NCBI GenBank assembly: GCA_023846275.1 | Contig: CM043875.1 | Coordinates: forward strand, 4,151,569 to 4,215,568 | Source of the DNA: Vanilla planifolia | Lineage: Eukaryota > Streptophyta > Magnoliopsida > Asparagales > Orchidaceae | DNA: 64,000 nucleotides | Reading direction: 5' to 3' | In this document: positions 46,950 through 58,940 of the stretch, piece after piece | How the letters are laid out: every line of letters starts with the position of its first letter | Numbering within the stretch: the stretch's first letter is position 1 | Program-made: the position numbers and the translations under genes | The notes under the pieces: model-generated | Told to the model about the DNA's origin: nothing | The model's database searches: none | Seen by the model: the letters and a program-made list of their open reading frames with translations, nothing else

Positions 46950-49900
46950 TTTTTTTGTTATGTTCTCTCTTGTCCTGCTTGAACACAATTTTTTCATCAC
47001 TTCCTTTGTGTTGTGTAAAGTTTTGTTGGATTTTTTGCTTGGATTCTTCTCCTAAACTAAGCAAGATTGGATTTTTTTAAAAGAAAACGATGTAAAAATT
47101 CGTTCTTTCGAATCTAAGGTTCAGCAGTGTTTGATTTCTTGCCGTGTGAATTCAAAATGGAAACAAAAGAAAAGTAGATTAGGTACGTGAAGACACCGCC
47201 TTGTGTGAAATTCTGCACAAAGATCGAATCTTGGGAATATCGTAAAATACAGTCAAACATAGGACGATCGATAATTAAAAAACAGAAACAGAAGAACAAC
47301 AGAGGACGCAAGAAAGGTCGACTCCGTGGAAAAAGCAGGACCACACGTCAAGAACAACAATGGATGGTCCCCAAGTTGCTGCAATTTAACGTGCGTTTGG
47401 GAACTGCTTTTAGATTTGGCTTTCTGAAATATTTTTAATCATTTAAAAAAAATTAAAAATTTATCTAATATTAATCATGTTTATCAAGTTTTTTCATAAC
47501 TTATACCAAAACATAAAATTTTTATTATTTAACATTATTATTATTAAATATTAAATTGATTTATATATAAACAATAGATTTGACAAAATATTATTGATAT
47601 ATAGTATTGAGAAGTCGCATGCTTAAAAAATATGGAAAAGATGAACGCTTAATAAAATAGTTAGTGTGTGAAATGAATGAAATATTATTATTATTTTTTT
47701 TTAATGAAATTATGAAATGAATTTTTTAATATTGTTTTTTAAGTTAAAAAAATATTGTGCTATTTTTATTAAAAAAGTGCATTTAAAACAATGGTGAGAC
47801 ATATGCTCAATTGATACTTTTTTATGGGCATGCAAAGCTATGATGGAATATGTAAGGACAACTTGTTCTTGGTTAATGCTTGCTTTGTGTGGTAAGGTGG
47901 GGAAGCCTAACATGTCAAGCCACACACATAAGTACTTGCTTGAAGTTCTATTGTCTGGATTGATTTTGTTCTTAGTTCTTTGTTTGAGTGATTATGGCCC
48001 ACCAAAAGTGAGAGTGAGGAGATAATAGCCAAGGAAGTCCCAATCCACTCATCAAAAGAAGCTTAAGGGACATGAGCATGCATCGACCATTTTGAGTTGC
48101 AATTACATCAAAGATGTGGAGACTTGTGGAAGTTGGAGGGTTAACACTTCGAATTCACGATCAATGCGTAGAGAGAAGATCAAGTATATTGTTTTATGAA
48201 TGAGAAGTTGTAATACAATAGATATTAGGGATAATAAATGAAAAACAATCTTTAAAATATATATTTGATTAATAACCCTAAGTTATATTACATTGACAAA
48301 AGTAATAAAATGTATTTTTTTTATAATTGATCATTCAACATTTTATGTATATAAGAGATGTGTGAATATTAAATAGTTTATTATGATTATATGTATTAGC
48401 TTTTTTTATTAATAAAAATGCATAAAAGCAAAACACAAATATCATTCATTTTTGATAAAATAATTATCAAAATATTTATAAAGAGTTTTTTAAAAAACAA
48501 AAAGGTAAAATAGTACACTAATTTTTCAATGACTTTTTGCAGGCTTTTGTCATCACAAAATGTTATTCTTCTATAATGGCAAAAGTTTGATGTCTCTAAA
48601 AGTTATTTATTTGTAAAGTTGACTAGGACATATTCTAATTATCAATTGTATTTAAACAATATAATTTACATATTAAGAAACTTATGATCATCACATAAAA
48701 CATGTTTGATAAATAATTTTACTAAAGTAATATACAATAAAGCAACATGATTTGTGCACGATTTCTCTTAGATGCAAAATGAATTAAAAACCAATATCAA
48801 CCCTTTTATTCCTTTTTTTTGTTTTTGATTTTCATCTCTTCTATTTCTTGAAAAGGATAGACAAGCCACCATATGCTTTGCTTTTGGTCTTTTCAAGTCA
48901 TGTACATACTTTCACTTATTCAAATCTTTCGTCATATGAAAAGTGAACCTTTGCTATTCATATTTATTGAATTTGATGAACATTTTAATCACATGATTTA
49001 TGAAATTAAGTGATCATATTTATCATATAATGAGTTAAATATGAAAAAATTATTTTTGATAATCGACTTAGATAAATAAAAAATTCTACTCAATTAACCA
49101 ATACACATTCTATAATCTCTTACTTAGGTTTTCATTTTTTTCAAAAAGATAAGAAAGAAGAGCAAAAAGAAATCCCTCTCTCTCATAAATGCATAAAGAA
49201 GAATGAGAATTGATATAAAAAGCTCAAGCATAGATATGCAAAGTTTAATATTTATCCATGCTTGTATGTTTGAGATTATAGGATTAGGATTTGAGGTATT
49301 GCTTCATCCCAAAGGATTAAGAGCTTGGATTTTTTTATGCTCAATTTAGTGTGTTCATAATATTCAACAATTCAATTTTTGCTACTTTCTCTTTGATTTT
49401 GTGGAACTTAATAGTGACATTCATGTTGTTTATTGTTACAAATTACAACATCAATTGAGGATAGTTTGGTCATATATGATGTAATAATATAATGTATCTC
49501 AATTGAAAAAAATTAGCTAAAAATATTATTCTAATTTTTCCAAAAAAAATATTGCTCCTATATTTTATTTCTTTCTAACAAATTTAAAAAATTTCATATT
49601 TATATATTTTGGTTATGCTTAATAATACATTCTAATTATAGTTTACAAAATATTAGTACATTCTAACTTATTTTTTTAACAATATATATCAATACCATAT
49701 CTCGATTTTAATAGTTGTAGCAAATGAATTTTTGAAAAGAAGCTTTTGGTAATATTAGCAACAATTAAATGAGTTTGGTTGTTTTATAATTAAAAAAGAT
49801 CAAATAAAAATTATTTTGAAGATTTATTTTTTGCAAATAAAAATATGAGAATTATAAAGAATAATTAAGATGAAACATGATTTCTTTAGAATAAAAAAAG

Positions 49901-50210
49901 AGTTGGATTGAATTGATACAGGACATCTAATAATTCATTATTCATTTATTTCTTAAATGATAAATTAAAAACAAAAAAAGATATACAATTTAAAAAATAA
50001 AAGATTTAATATTTCATAATTATATTTAGAATCATATGAACACAAGAAGTGATATTATTTACTCGTTTTAAGTTAATCTAAAATTATTATAGATTGATCA
50101 AATCAATAATTCCTAATCACGAGTCAAGAGAAATCTAAAACATAAATCAATAACTAAAATAATCATAAAAAACTGTGATTGTCACCTAAATTATATTAAA
50201 AATGGAGTAG
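46950..50210. other. 3' flank of the hAT-derived gene and AT-rich spacer
   Basis: Beyond the likely 3' UTR I see no recognisable gene. A less AT-rich patch at 47820-48180 includes a 61-codon frame with one hydrophobic stretch, not matched to any family. Confidence 0.5.
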
Positions 50211-50214
50211 TAAA

Positions 50215-50765
50215 TGTCGTTTTATATATCTATTTTTAGCAATGATGTGAAATAATGGATGAATACTTTTTGAAATTTAGGTTAAAAAAATCATTTATAT
50301 TACAATAATATTAAAGGTGACAATTTTATCCAAAGATAAAATATCGTTTGAAGTCAAATCAAAATGATTTAGTTCAGTCAATGGCTAAAAAATTTATCTA
50401 AAATAATATTATAAACTAATTTAAAAGATGGTCAAATTAAGATAAAATGTGACAAAATTTGATCATATAATTATTAACAAGCATGCGTGTTCATTTTCAT
50501 AAATAAATGTATTTTTACAAATTTATTTTAAGAATCATGGTGTGAAGTAATAGATTAATATTTTTTAAATTAGATTCAAACAAATCATTTATATTACAAT
50601 AAGACTAGAGAGGCCAATTCTGTCCAAAGTTAAAATATCTTTTGAAGTCTAAATCAAAATAATTTAGTTTAGTAATTAGTCAACAAAAATTTAAATTAAT
50701 ATTATAAACTAAATTCAAATATGGACAAAAACATGTGAAACATGACAAAATTTGATCATTGATTT
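50215..50765. repeat. About 293-bp tandem duplication
   Basis: Two adjacent copies share TGTGAARTAATRGAT (50246 and 50541), AAATCATTTATATTACAATAA, TTTTGAAGTC and GACAAAATTTGATCAT in the same order. The copies are visibly diverged. Confidence 0.8.
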
Positions 50766-51960
50766 GCCTAATATATATATATTAAGTTAATTAAGATGAG
50801 ATCAAAATCTTAAGAAATAAAAAATTATTGTAAAAAATAAAATCTAAAAAATCAAATATTACGTTATTTTAGAAAAGTGTTACTTATTTGCATGGATATT
50901 GACAATGATTTATTGCAAAAGCCTATGATGATATTTTATGTGGTGTTATTAAGACAAATGTGATCAACAATTAATCCTGACGTACAATAACAAACAAAAA
51001 ATTTTAATAATTTTCTTTATAAAATCGATGACAAGAAAAAATTATTTTTTATTTATTATAAATCAAGCATAGACATAAAAAATGATTTATAATATTTTTA
51101 CCTCAGTAGCTTTGTTTTTAAATTTAATTTAAACATAGGCCCAATATCTAATTTTTAATATATTAAATAAAATCTCAAAAGCCCGTCTATTTTAATTGGG
51201 TTTTCCAACTGAAGAATTGTCCAATGGGCTGTAATCTGGGTTTAACATTGCCGGACCGGGCTTTGAGACATTACTAAGCCTTACACTTTGCAATTGAAAG
51301 GTAGATCATTATTTATCTACTATTAACTAATTAAAAATAAATAAAAAATGACTCAAATTTTGAAGTAATTTACAAAAAAAATGTTGAATAAAAAATATTC
51401 TCCATCAAATAATAAATGAAAATATTAATAAGCAATCTACCTGAAAGTGACAGCTCAGTCATCTCCGCTCTCCGTTTTAGCGTGTGGTGCGGAAGACAGT
51501 TGCCGCATAAAATATCGCCCGCCATCGATCTCCACCGCACCATTTTAAGTGGCTTATCCCCGCCAGATCCAACTTTTTTAAAAAAATATAATATATTATT
51601 TTTTAATTTTTTTAATTACAATTTCTTTAATAAATTGATATATATAGTTAAAAGTATGTTTTTTTAATGTTATGATAAAATAGTACTCTGAGCTTAACAA
51701 TATCTTAAATTTGCTATGAATTTTCGAAAAAGGTAATTTTTATATGATACTTAGTGAATATATAAAAAAAATATTTATAAGATATTATAGAAACAGATGA
51801 ATTTATTAAAATTATATATATTTATATAAATTAAAGGTAACCTTTCCTCCACGGAACCTTAGCTGACCACTCGTGGAAAACGGGATTCTACGAAATCTCA
51901 ATATTAATAAATGTATTCCTTTATCGCTAATTCTTCTTTTTTATTAAAAGAAAAAAAATA
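50766..51960. other. Spacer upstream of the 79-residue gene
   Basis: AT-rich, with GC-richer patches at 51181-51295 and 51420-51570 in which no convincing exon could be recognised. Confidence 0.4.
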
Positions 51961-51993
51961 AATAAATCAGGCGAAGAAAGCTCACTAAGGCCT

Positions 51994-52060
51994 CACGTGT
52001 GTCCCACACGCGTCCGGAACCCAAACCGAATTGAAATCGAGGCTACAAATAGGGCACAAG
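51994..52060 (+). promoter_or_regulatory. G-box and weak TATA region of the 79-residue gene
   Basis: CACGTG lies at 51994-51999, and a TATA-like CTACAAATAG near 52043-52052. The start codon follows at 52104, so the leader would be short. Motifs are seen; function is inferred. Confidence 0.45.
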
Positions 52061-52103
52061 CCCGCCGAGAAACCAAATTCATATCTCGCTCCCTCTTGCC
52101 AAC

Positions 52104-52217
52104 ATGAAGAAAGCCGGAATCCTCGTCGCCTCATCGGTGGCCGCGGCAGCGGCCTCTTCATCCGCCTCCCTCTCCTCCGCCCACGAGCGGTGCGCCACGT
52201 TGCCATTCGAATGCAAG
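52104..52217 (+). CDS. Exon 1 of the 79-residue gene
   Basis: Encodes residues 1-38 and ends in FECK before a GT donor in phase 0. The ATG follows the CT-rich leader sequence CTCCCTCTTGCC. Confidence 0.78.
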
Positions 52218-52421
52218 GTACCACTTGAAAAAGAAGAGACGGGAGTTCGATTTCTGATTGATTGATAATTAACTCGCTGTGATTTTTCGATCTAGTATTG
52301 CTCGTCGTCGATCGTCAAGGAAGCGGAGTCTGGATCGGGGAGGGAAGAATCGATCGGAAGGTTTGCGCCGAGGTTCGATGGGCTTCGGTTTATCGAAACC
52401 CTGGTGACGGCGCACAGATGA
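52104..52421 (+). CDS. Small plant protein of 79 residues, two exons
   Basis: Exon 1 (52104-52217, 38 codons) ends at AAG before donor GTACCA. Exon 2 (52296-52421) follows acceptor TCTAG and ends in TGA. The 78-base intron is phase 0 and contains stops, so splicing is needed. Seen: a Lys start MKKAGILV; an Ala/Ser-rich weakly hydrophobic segment (6-26) that could be a targeting or membrane-associating segment; cysteines 30, 37 and 40; an acidic Ser/Gly stretch; and the C-terminus RFAPRFDGLRFIETLVTAHR (60-79), which I believe recurs at the C-terminus of small uncharacterised plant proteins. GC-rich coding sequence, a G-box upstream and clean splice sites support a real gene. Another frame crossing this region is discarded because it runs into the intron. 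Function unknown. Confidence 0.8.
52296..52421 (+). CDS. Exon 2 of the 79-residue gene
   Basis: Encodes residues 39-79, from YCSSSIVKEAE to the conserved TLVTAHR end, with TGA at 52419-52421. Confidence 0.78.
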   Translation, partial: YCSSSIVKEAESGSGREESIGRFAPRFDGLRFIETLVTAHR

Positions 52422-53820
52422 TAGATGTCAATCGTCGATTGGCTGTGGGCTTTCTTTAACGAGTTGTTTCCGATTTTGTCTGTTTCCCTCCTTTCCTCTG
52501 CGAGCTGTCGAGTATTCGGCCTTTTTTGTTACGTGGGATGTCAATTTTTTTGTGTTGTGTTCTTTAATAGAAATCTAAAGGATGTTTGAGCCAGATCTGT
52601 TCGAGTGGGAATCATATTATTTACTTTATATGGAAATACGAATGAAGAGTAAGAGATTTTTTTCATAGAAACAAAGACAAATGGAAATCTTAAGTCTTAT
52701 TTTAAAACAAACATGAAGATTCTTATGATTTGATTGTTATATTGATGCTTATGTTGTCAGATCTTATGATGACTTTTGTGTGTTTGTCATCATATGAGAG
52801 ATTAAGTTGTCATGGGCAACAATTCGAGTATTATTATTATTTTTATAGATTACTTTTTATTATAACAATACTAAGCTTTAATAATTTGAGTTCAAAGATT
52901 CATATAATTTAGTTTATATGCTTCTTTTATAAGAAATGATATAATTTTGTGTGGTTGTCATATCCTTATCAATTGGCATTCTAATTAATGGTAAAATAAA
53001 CATTTTTAATATTTTTTTTGAGGTTTTAAACAAGTGATTTTGGTTCTCATCATTGCGATGATTGGTGTTTTGCTGTTTTATAGTAATATATCGATTTTTA
53101 TTTGCAGAGTATTTTTTTTTTTGAAATATTCAGTTTTTATCTTTATTTAAAGTTTTTTTCTTTGATTATTTATCACAAAATTTTTTTCAATTTAATTATA
53201 TTTATAAAGTTCAAGTTTTAGTTGTCCCTAAAAGATATTTTACTAATTAAAGATTTATAATTTTATTTATAAAAATAATGATCAGCTCTCTTGTAGTCAT
53301 ATTCTTTTGAGTAGAAGCTTGGTAAGAGTTGTTAATACGGACTCAAACATACTTAATCATTGAGTTCTTATACGATTTAAGCCAATGTTTCTCCCAAGAG
53401 ATGCTTGACCAATTCAAGTTTTATAACTTATAAATCTCAGCTCTCTTGTAATTAATATAAGACTTGTACATTCTTATACCTTTCAACTTAGAAGACTTCA
53501 AAGAGTCATTTTTTATCTGATGATTTCTTCTTCTAAGACATCACTTAACAATCATTTCAAATGACATGTACCACCCAAAGAGGACAATAAGTGGATGCTT
53601 GATAATGTCCTGTTAAAGAGAGGAATCACCAAGACGTAACTTATATGCAAGGCTTCTAAAGATGTAGAAATAAATCATATCATATTAACTATTGAATGAA
53701 GAATCTTGATTTTTATAATACTATCGACTTAAAAATGCTGATGTACATTTTAGAGGCAAACTCGCATGAAATTTTATGAGAGCTCTTTGGCTAATTTGCT
53801 AGGAGTAGTTTTGGTGAAAT
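52422..53820. other. 3' flank and AT-rich spacer
   Basis: The 3' UTR probably lies within the first 200 bases. The rest is T-rich without a recognisable gene. AGCTCTCTTGTA occurs at 53284 and 53448, suggesting a small local duplication. Confidence 0.45.
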
Positions 53821-53955
53821 TGTAACACCCAAACAAGACAAGGATAGATATTAAGCTATATCTAATGAGAAATCATTGAGCAAGTAGTTGCTCTTATACA
53901 ATATTTTTAGGGATATAAAAATGAATTATTACACACTAATTACTATAGGGGAATA

Positions 53956-53957
<2 letters not shown>

Positions 53958-54025
<68 letters not shown>
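53958..54025. repeat. (AT)n microsatellite inside the Cassandra-like LTR
   Basis: About 68 bases of AT dinucleotide interrupt the LTR upstream of its 5S-like part. Confidence 0.95.
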
Positions 54026-54029
<4 letters not shown>

Positions 54030-54070
54030 CATGGTCTTAAAAATATTGAAACATATTTTAAGAACAAATC

Positions 54071-54150
54071 TGATCCCATAATTATTTTATGATTAAATAT
54101 GTTAGGGCTTAAATAGTTTTAGGATGGGTGACCATGTAGGAGCACCTTTA
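54071..54150 (+). pseudogene. 5S rRNA-derived segment (not a functional rRNA gene)
   Basis: TGATCCCAT, then GATTAAATATGTTAGGGC, then TAGTTTTAGGATGGGTGACC follow the order and spacing of the plant 5S rRNA 3' two-thirds, including an intact GGATGGGTGACC internal-control element at 54122-54133. The A-box region is degraded and the 5' part is missing. It belongs to the Cassandra-like LTR. Confidence 0.8.
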
Positions 54151-54369
54151 TGTAAAGGTTGAAATTCGTTCGGGTTAGGATGACCTTGACTACTTGATAT
54201 AGAAACATCTAATATTAGCCCACTAACACACAGTCGTTGGTGTCACACCAATTTAATAAATTTGTTGGTACAAATTTTGGTTGAAAATTACTTAAAAAAA
54301 TACTTAAAATTAAGTTTTTTTGTTATTTTTGCCCCTTCCCACCATCACATCATCATCAACCCCTGTTGT

Positions 54370-54560
54370 CAATGTTTGAGTTGACCAGTGTACTTATGTG
54401 ACCTGATTTGACCCAGAAACTTGGCTACTCTGCTTGACCCCATTCGACTTATGCCAACCCATTACCCGCGATGACCTGCTCAATCCACTCTGACCCACAA
54501 TGATCACACCAACCTGCCAATCCCACAAACTTATTCTGTTCTGCCTGACCTACACCTACT
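54370..54560. other. TGACC-rich, GC-richer tract
   Basis: TGACC occurs seven times in about 190 bases (TTGACCAG, GTGACCTG, TTGACCCA, TTGACCCC, ATGACCTG, CTGACCCA, CTGACCTA) in otherwise AT-rich DNA. It may be a decayed short tandem repeat. TTGAC is also the W-box core. No function can be assigned. Confidence 0.35.
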
Positions 54561-54635
54561 TGAAAATTAGACAAACAACTTTGCCCTTGCTGCTCTCCTA
54601 GTAGTTTCACCTCTATCATTTTATTGTTCCTTGTT

Positions 54636-54850
54636 ATTGTTGCCCAAAATGTATGACGAGTTTGGAAACTGCTTCAATTAATTTTGTAGTTTTTTTTTCA
54701 TATTTTTTTATTTTTTAAAAAATTACTAATAAGCCTTTGAGGTTCTTAAAAATAAGGATGTTTACTATGTAGATGAAAGTTGAAAATTATAAAATAAAAT
54801 TTCTTTTATTTATGTGTTTCTATATTTGTGAGCAAAGAGTGTATGTTCAA
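54636..54850 (+). repeat. Dispersed LTR-like repeat, copy 2
   Basis: Partner of 4429-4760: CCCAAAATG, then GCTTCAATTAATTTTGTAG and a T-rich tract. Family and ends are unresolved. Confidence 0.3.
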
Positions 54851-57516
54851 CTCTAATTGAATAGATTCTAACTTTTTTCGTGAGAGATAAGAAACAAGGG
54901 TAAAAGATTTTGCACCGATAAAGTTAGCAACTAAATTTATTGTGAGATACAAGGATTGAATGTGAGAGACCATCCATCAGGAGAATAAGAAACAAAAAAA
55001 TTCTCACTTCCGCCAACACTCATATCATCGTAAAAATTGTGCACTATTTCAACAGCTTTTATTTTCTTGGTAGTAATTTAAAATTAGAGTTGCTATTTTT
55101 TATTAAAATACTTCACATATAGTTTATCTTAAATTTTTTATTTTATATATGTGAAATTAGATATAAAAAAATCATTTTGTATGATTTTATACTTAATGTT
55201 TAAGATATTACCACTTCCTCAACTTAATAATTTATCTTACAATTTTAAAATATCAATCTTTGAATAGTTTTAAAATATCACACACATCACCTAACTTTAA
55301 TTAGTACATAATATTTTTTTATATTTCTTACTAATCTACTAAATATCTCATAGATGCTATAAATAAGGATTTTACTTATTAGAGAAAGTGATTAGATTTT
55401 TATATGTTTTTGTGTTAAATGCATATGTGGATCTATAATAAGACCACTTTTTATTTTATTTAATTTATATGATTAAATGGTATGTGGTTATACTACATAG
55501 AGTATTCTCATTTATTTTAAGTATACTTATCTAATTGTTTATAATATTATGCAAATAGTGAGGTGGGTGAAGTGTGATTCAACAAGAGGAGTGAATTACA
55601 ATAAATAAAAATTTTTGTTTTTTATAAAATATTTCAAAGTAATTTTTAATAAAATTTAATGAATTTCTAAAAGTAATTTTATCCAAATTTTAATTTTATT
55701 TTAAAACATGTTAATTTTTATAAAAAAATGTATAATAAAAAAATAAATAATAATAATTAAAAAATATATATCAATGATTTTTAAGTAATTCAACTTAAAA
55801 CTAAGCTTATGTCTACTCCTGATAAAAGTCAAGTAAAACCAAAACACTTAATATAAGCATTTCGTAAAAAAAGATGAATAGGCTAAACTCTTACAATAAT
55901 GAAACAAATAAGACATTCTACTATAATCTTAAAACGAAACTAAATGGTAATAGAAGAAAAATATTCAATGACAAAATCAAAATTAATTGAAACAAAATCA
56001 TATGCTTGATGAAATGACTAATGAGGTACAAATATTTTAATTAAATCAATTAAGAATTAAAAAAATTGAATACTTAGTTAATTTGAGAAAAAGTCAAATT
56101 TAGGAGTTTGACAACAAAAGGAAGCAATGTATAGAAGTCATGATAAACATGAGATGTTAACAACTTGAATGTAGTGTCCTAAAAATTTTATTTTAGATTG
56201 TATAAAAATTTACCAATCTTTTGTTATTTATAGATATTTTTTAACAGCTAAAAGCACTTATCAAAAATGAAAAACAGTCGTTACTGTTTTGCCAACTTTT
56301 GTATTTTTAATTAAGTAGTTATTATTTAAATAAAATATTATGATGGCTCAAAATAATGGCTAAAAGAGCTTTGCATAGGAGATGCTTGATTAAGATTGTC
56401 TACGACCGTTTGATCACAAAAACTATGCGATCGAACAGATAACAATTAACTGGTGTTATTTAGAAATAAGATTTGATCAGGACTATTAGATCTAAAGCTT
56501 GATCAGACTAATGGATTAGGTGTAACATAAATATAGATTGCATGATCACAAAATAGCTTGATCGAATGGAGGATTTAATCAAGCATTATAAAAGGCAAAT
56601 GAGATCAAAATCATTCGATTGCAAAATTTCATGATGAGATAGCTCTGGTTTCTTCTACAATTTGGAAGCATGCCATACAAAAACAATGCTTTGGTTTAGT
56701 CCCACATGGTGTATTTCTGCTTCTTTTTTCCTTATAAAAGTTTTTGTGCGCTCTAATGGAAGCCTAATCTTGGGGTTAGCTATTCCCTAGTTTGTTCAGG
56801 AGGTCATTTACACATGCTGTCAATGATGTATTTATACATTATATATGTGGATATAAGAGTAATAACCCGATCCAAGAACCTTATAAACTATGTTTGCACT
56901 CGTACACAGTACCACAACTAGCCAATGGGTTTAGTGACCTACGTTCATGACCAGATAACAACAACCAGCATATTTTGGATGCTGTTAAGACTTTTGCTTC
57001 TTATTACTAATAAGTCAATTATTTTATTAATGTTTTAATTAATATTATTTTTTATTAATTAATTATTATAATTATAACATATTTTTTTATAAGATTTATT
57101 GAAATAATTATAAGATGTAATAAAAAAATAAAATAATTCTCAAGATAATTAATAAAGATTTATTAAGTTTTTTTAGAATTTAATATATTTTTAAGATGAT
57201 TAATTTAAATAAAATTTAATTTTTATATCTTATAATAAATATTTTAATTAATATTAATATTTTAATTAAAGTAAAACTAAAATATCTAAAATTAAATTTA
57301 AAATATATCTCTTGATGATTTACCACTCTAACTAAGATAATCTTCATGAGATTTTATCTTTGCTCCTCTTTTTCAAGTTCTCTCAAAAACATAAGTATTG
57401 ATTATCTAAAATTTAAAAATTTACTTAAATAAATTAATTAGAAATACTTCAGATTTATTATCATCAAATAAAGTACTATAGTTATGGGTTAACAACACAA
57501 TAGTAGGGCCTTAATA
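54851..57516. other. AT-rich spacer, possibly with a decayed LTR
   Basis: No gene is recognised. Around 56690-56760, TAGTCCCACATGG followed by CCTTATAAAAG resembles an LTR promoter, and it precedes the retroelement gag remnant on the same strand. Confidence 0.35.
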
Positions 57517-57520
57517 GGAA

Positions 57521-58200
57521 TGGTATTAGAGCTTTAGTTCAAGATTAAGTGCGATATGCAAGTAAAGGCATCAATATATTATATGCATATGCATCATTCT
57601 AGCTTAATTATAAGTGATTTCATTTGGAAAATTTTGCATCATTACAAGGATTGAATCAAGTTAGAATTATGGATTAAAAACAATAATATTAAGAAAAAAA
57701 GGAAAAGCACAACAACAAACAAATCAATTTAAGATTATCAACAAGGGGAAAAGTGAAAGAAGAAAATCGGGATGACTTGGGTCAGGTGTTCACCCTATAT
57801 GTTAAACTTGAGAGAAATTCAAGCATATTGTACCAATATGTAAACAAACTAAAACCAACAAGAAATTAGGATCACTTTGAGGAAATAGAACTAGTTTTAA
57901 ACTCAGAGGATTTAGTAAGTGTGACAAATTTGGTCAATGGTATTGAAAAATTTGTGGACCCCATGTGATAAAAATAATAAAATATTTGATATGTGAAGAA
58001 TTATGACATATTGTCATAATTTGTTCTAAAGTAAAAGATTAAGAAGAATTTAGTTGTCAACAAATTAGTATAGATCCAAAAGAATTGACAAATATGTTAA
58101 ATGTGGTAGATGGAGCCATAAGGATTGTAAAAAATAATTATCAAAACATTAAGATGTTTCATTTGTAAGGAGTTAGGACATATTGCAAAAGGATGTTCGA
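57521..58200 (+). mobile_element. Retroelement start: primer-binding site and gag zinc-knuckle remnant
   Basis: TGGTATTAGAGCTTT at 57521-57535 matches the initiator-tRNA-Met primer-binding site with one transition. About 600 bases downstream the + strand carries one intact CX2CX4HX4C knuckle (58155-58196, CFICKELGHIAKGC) and at least two damaged ones, near 57990-58030 and 58090-58130, in which a Cys has become Tyr. A fourth possible one lies near 57920. No pol was recognised further on. The lineage (copia or gypsy) is unresolved. Confidence 0.65.
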
Positions 58201-58498
58201 GATTCAGGAATTCAAAGCTTCTCATGCACCTATGGAAGTGAGCTTAGCATTAGAGTCTGGAAATTGGTAAAGGAAAAGTAATGTCACATATAAGAAAGAT
58301 TTAAGTAAGAAAAGTTAATATGATATTTTGTCTATGAGGAAATCTATCACACTACTAACAAGTGTTTAACCTGTTGGAACTTAGAATAATAGATAAATCT
58401 TTGTGAATTATAAAAGTAGAGACATCTACACGATGAAAATAGGTTCCCTTATAAGACTAAGTGTTGTAAATAAAGAATATAAACTTTAATAGAACTTC

Positions 58499-58940
58499 AA
58501 TAATTTGATACTAAAGATGTTATAGACGTGAGGGTTGATATAGTATATGGTATTTCAATATGTTGTCTATTTTGTTAATTTAAAATTTATAGTTTATTTG
58601 CTTATTTTACAAAATATGATGATAGGATTTGAGTTTTGATTTTTTATAATAAATTTGTTTATCAATTAAGATAAGAAAAATATGTTATTTCTAAAAGAAC
58701 ATAGCCCTTCAAAAGATATTCGACAATTTGATACTAAAGATGTTATAGTGCTAGGGATTGATATAGTTTGTGATATTTAAATATTTTATTCATTTTGTTC
58801 ATTTATAAAATGTAGATAATTTTGATTTTTTTAAAAAATATGGTGATAGAGTTTGAATTTTACTTTTCAATAATAATTTTTTATTAATTAGAAAAAGAAG
58901 AACATGTTATTTTTGAAAAAAAAACATTTGAAGAATTAAT
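58499..58940. repeat. About 223-bp tandem duplication
   Basis: AATTTGATACTAAAGATGTTATAG occurs at 58502 and 58725. Both copies continue with GATATAGT, TTTTGTT, a GTGATAG or GATGATAGG block, and ATGTTATTT. The copies are moderately diverged. Confidence 0.8.

Larger units (their letters stand above)
53821..54247 (+). mobile_element. Cassandra-like TRIM, solo LTR carrying a 5S-derived segment
   Basis: The segment starts TGTAACACC and ends GGTGTCACA, an imperfect terminal inverted repeat (8 of 9) as expected for LTR ends. It contains a 5S rRNA-like stretch, the defining trait of Cassandra terminal-repeat retrotransposons in miniature. Total length is 427 bases, longer than usual mainly because of an internal (AT)n tract. 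No second LTR follows, so it is a solo or truncated LTR. Flanks GAAAT and CCAAT are not a convincing target duplication. Confidence 0.75.

Noticed and set aside
47840..48025. 61-codon frame with one hydrophobic stretch
   Set aside because: It is short, has no family match and no visible promoter or splice context. It is noted only as a less AT-rich patch.
52031..52228. 65-codon frame across exon 1 of the 79-residue gene
   Set aside because: It is a different frame that runs into the intron and has no plausible product, whereas the spliced frame gives a conserved-looking protein.
54071..54150. Functional 5S rRNA gene
   Set aside because: The 5' part and A-box are lost, and it sits inside an LTR with matching terminal repeats. 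Only a 5S-derived segment is supported.
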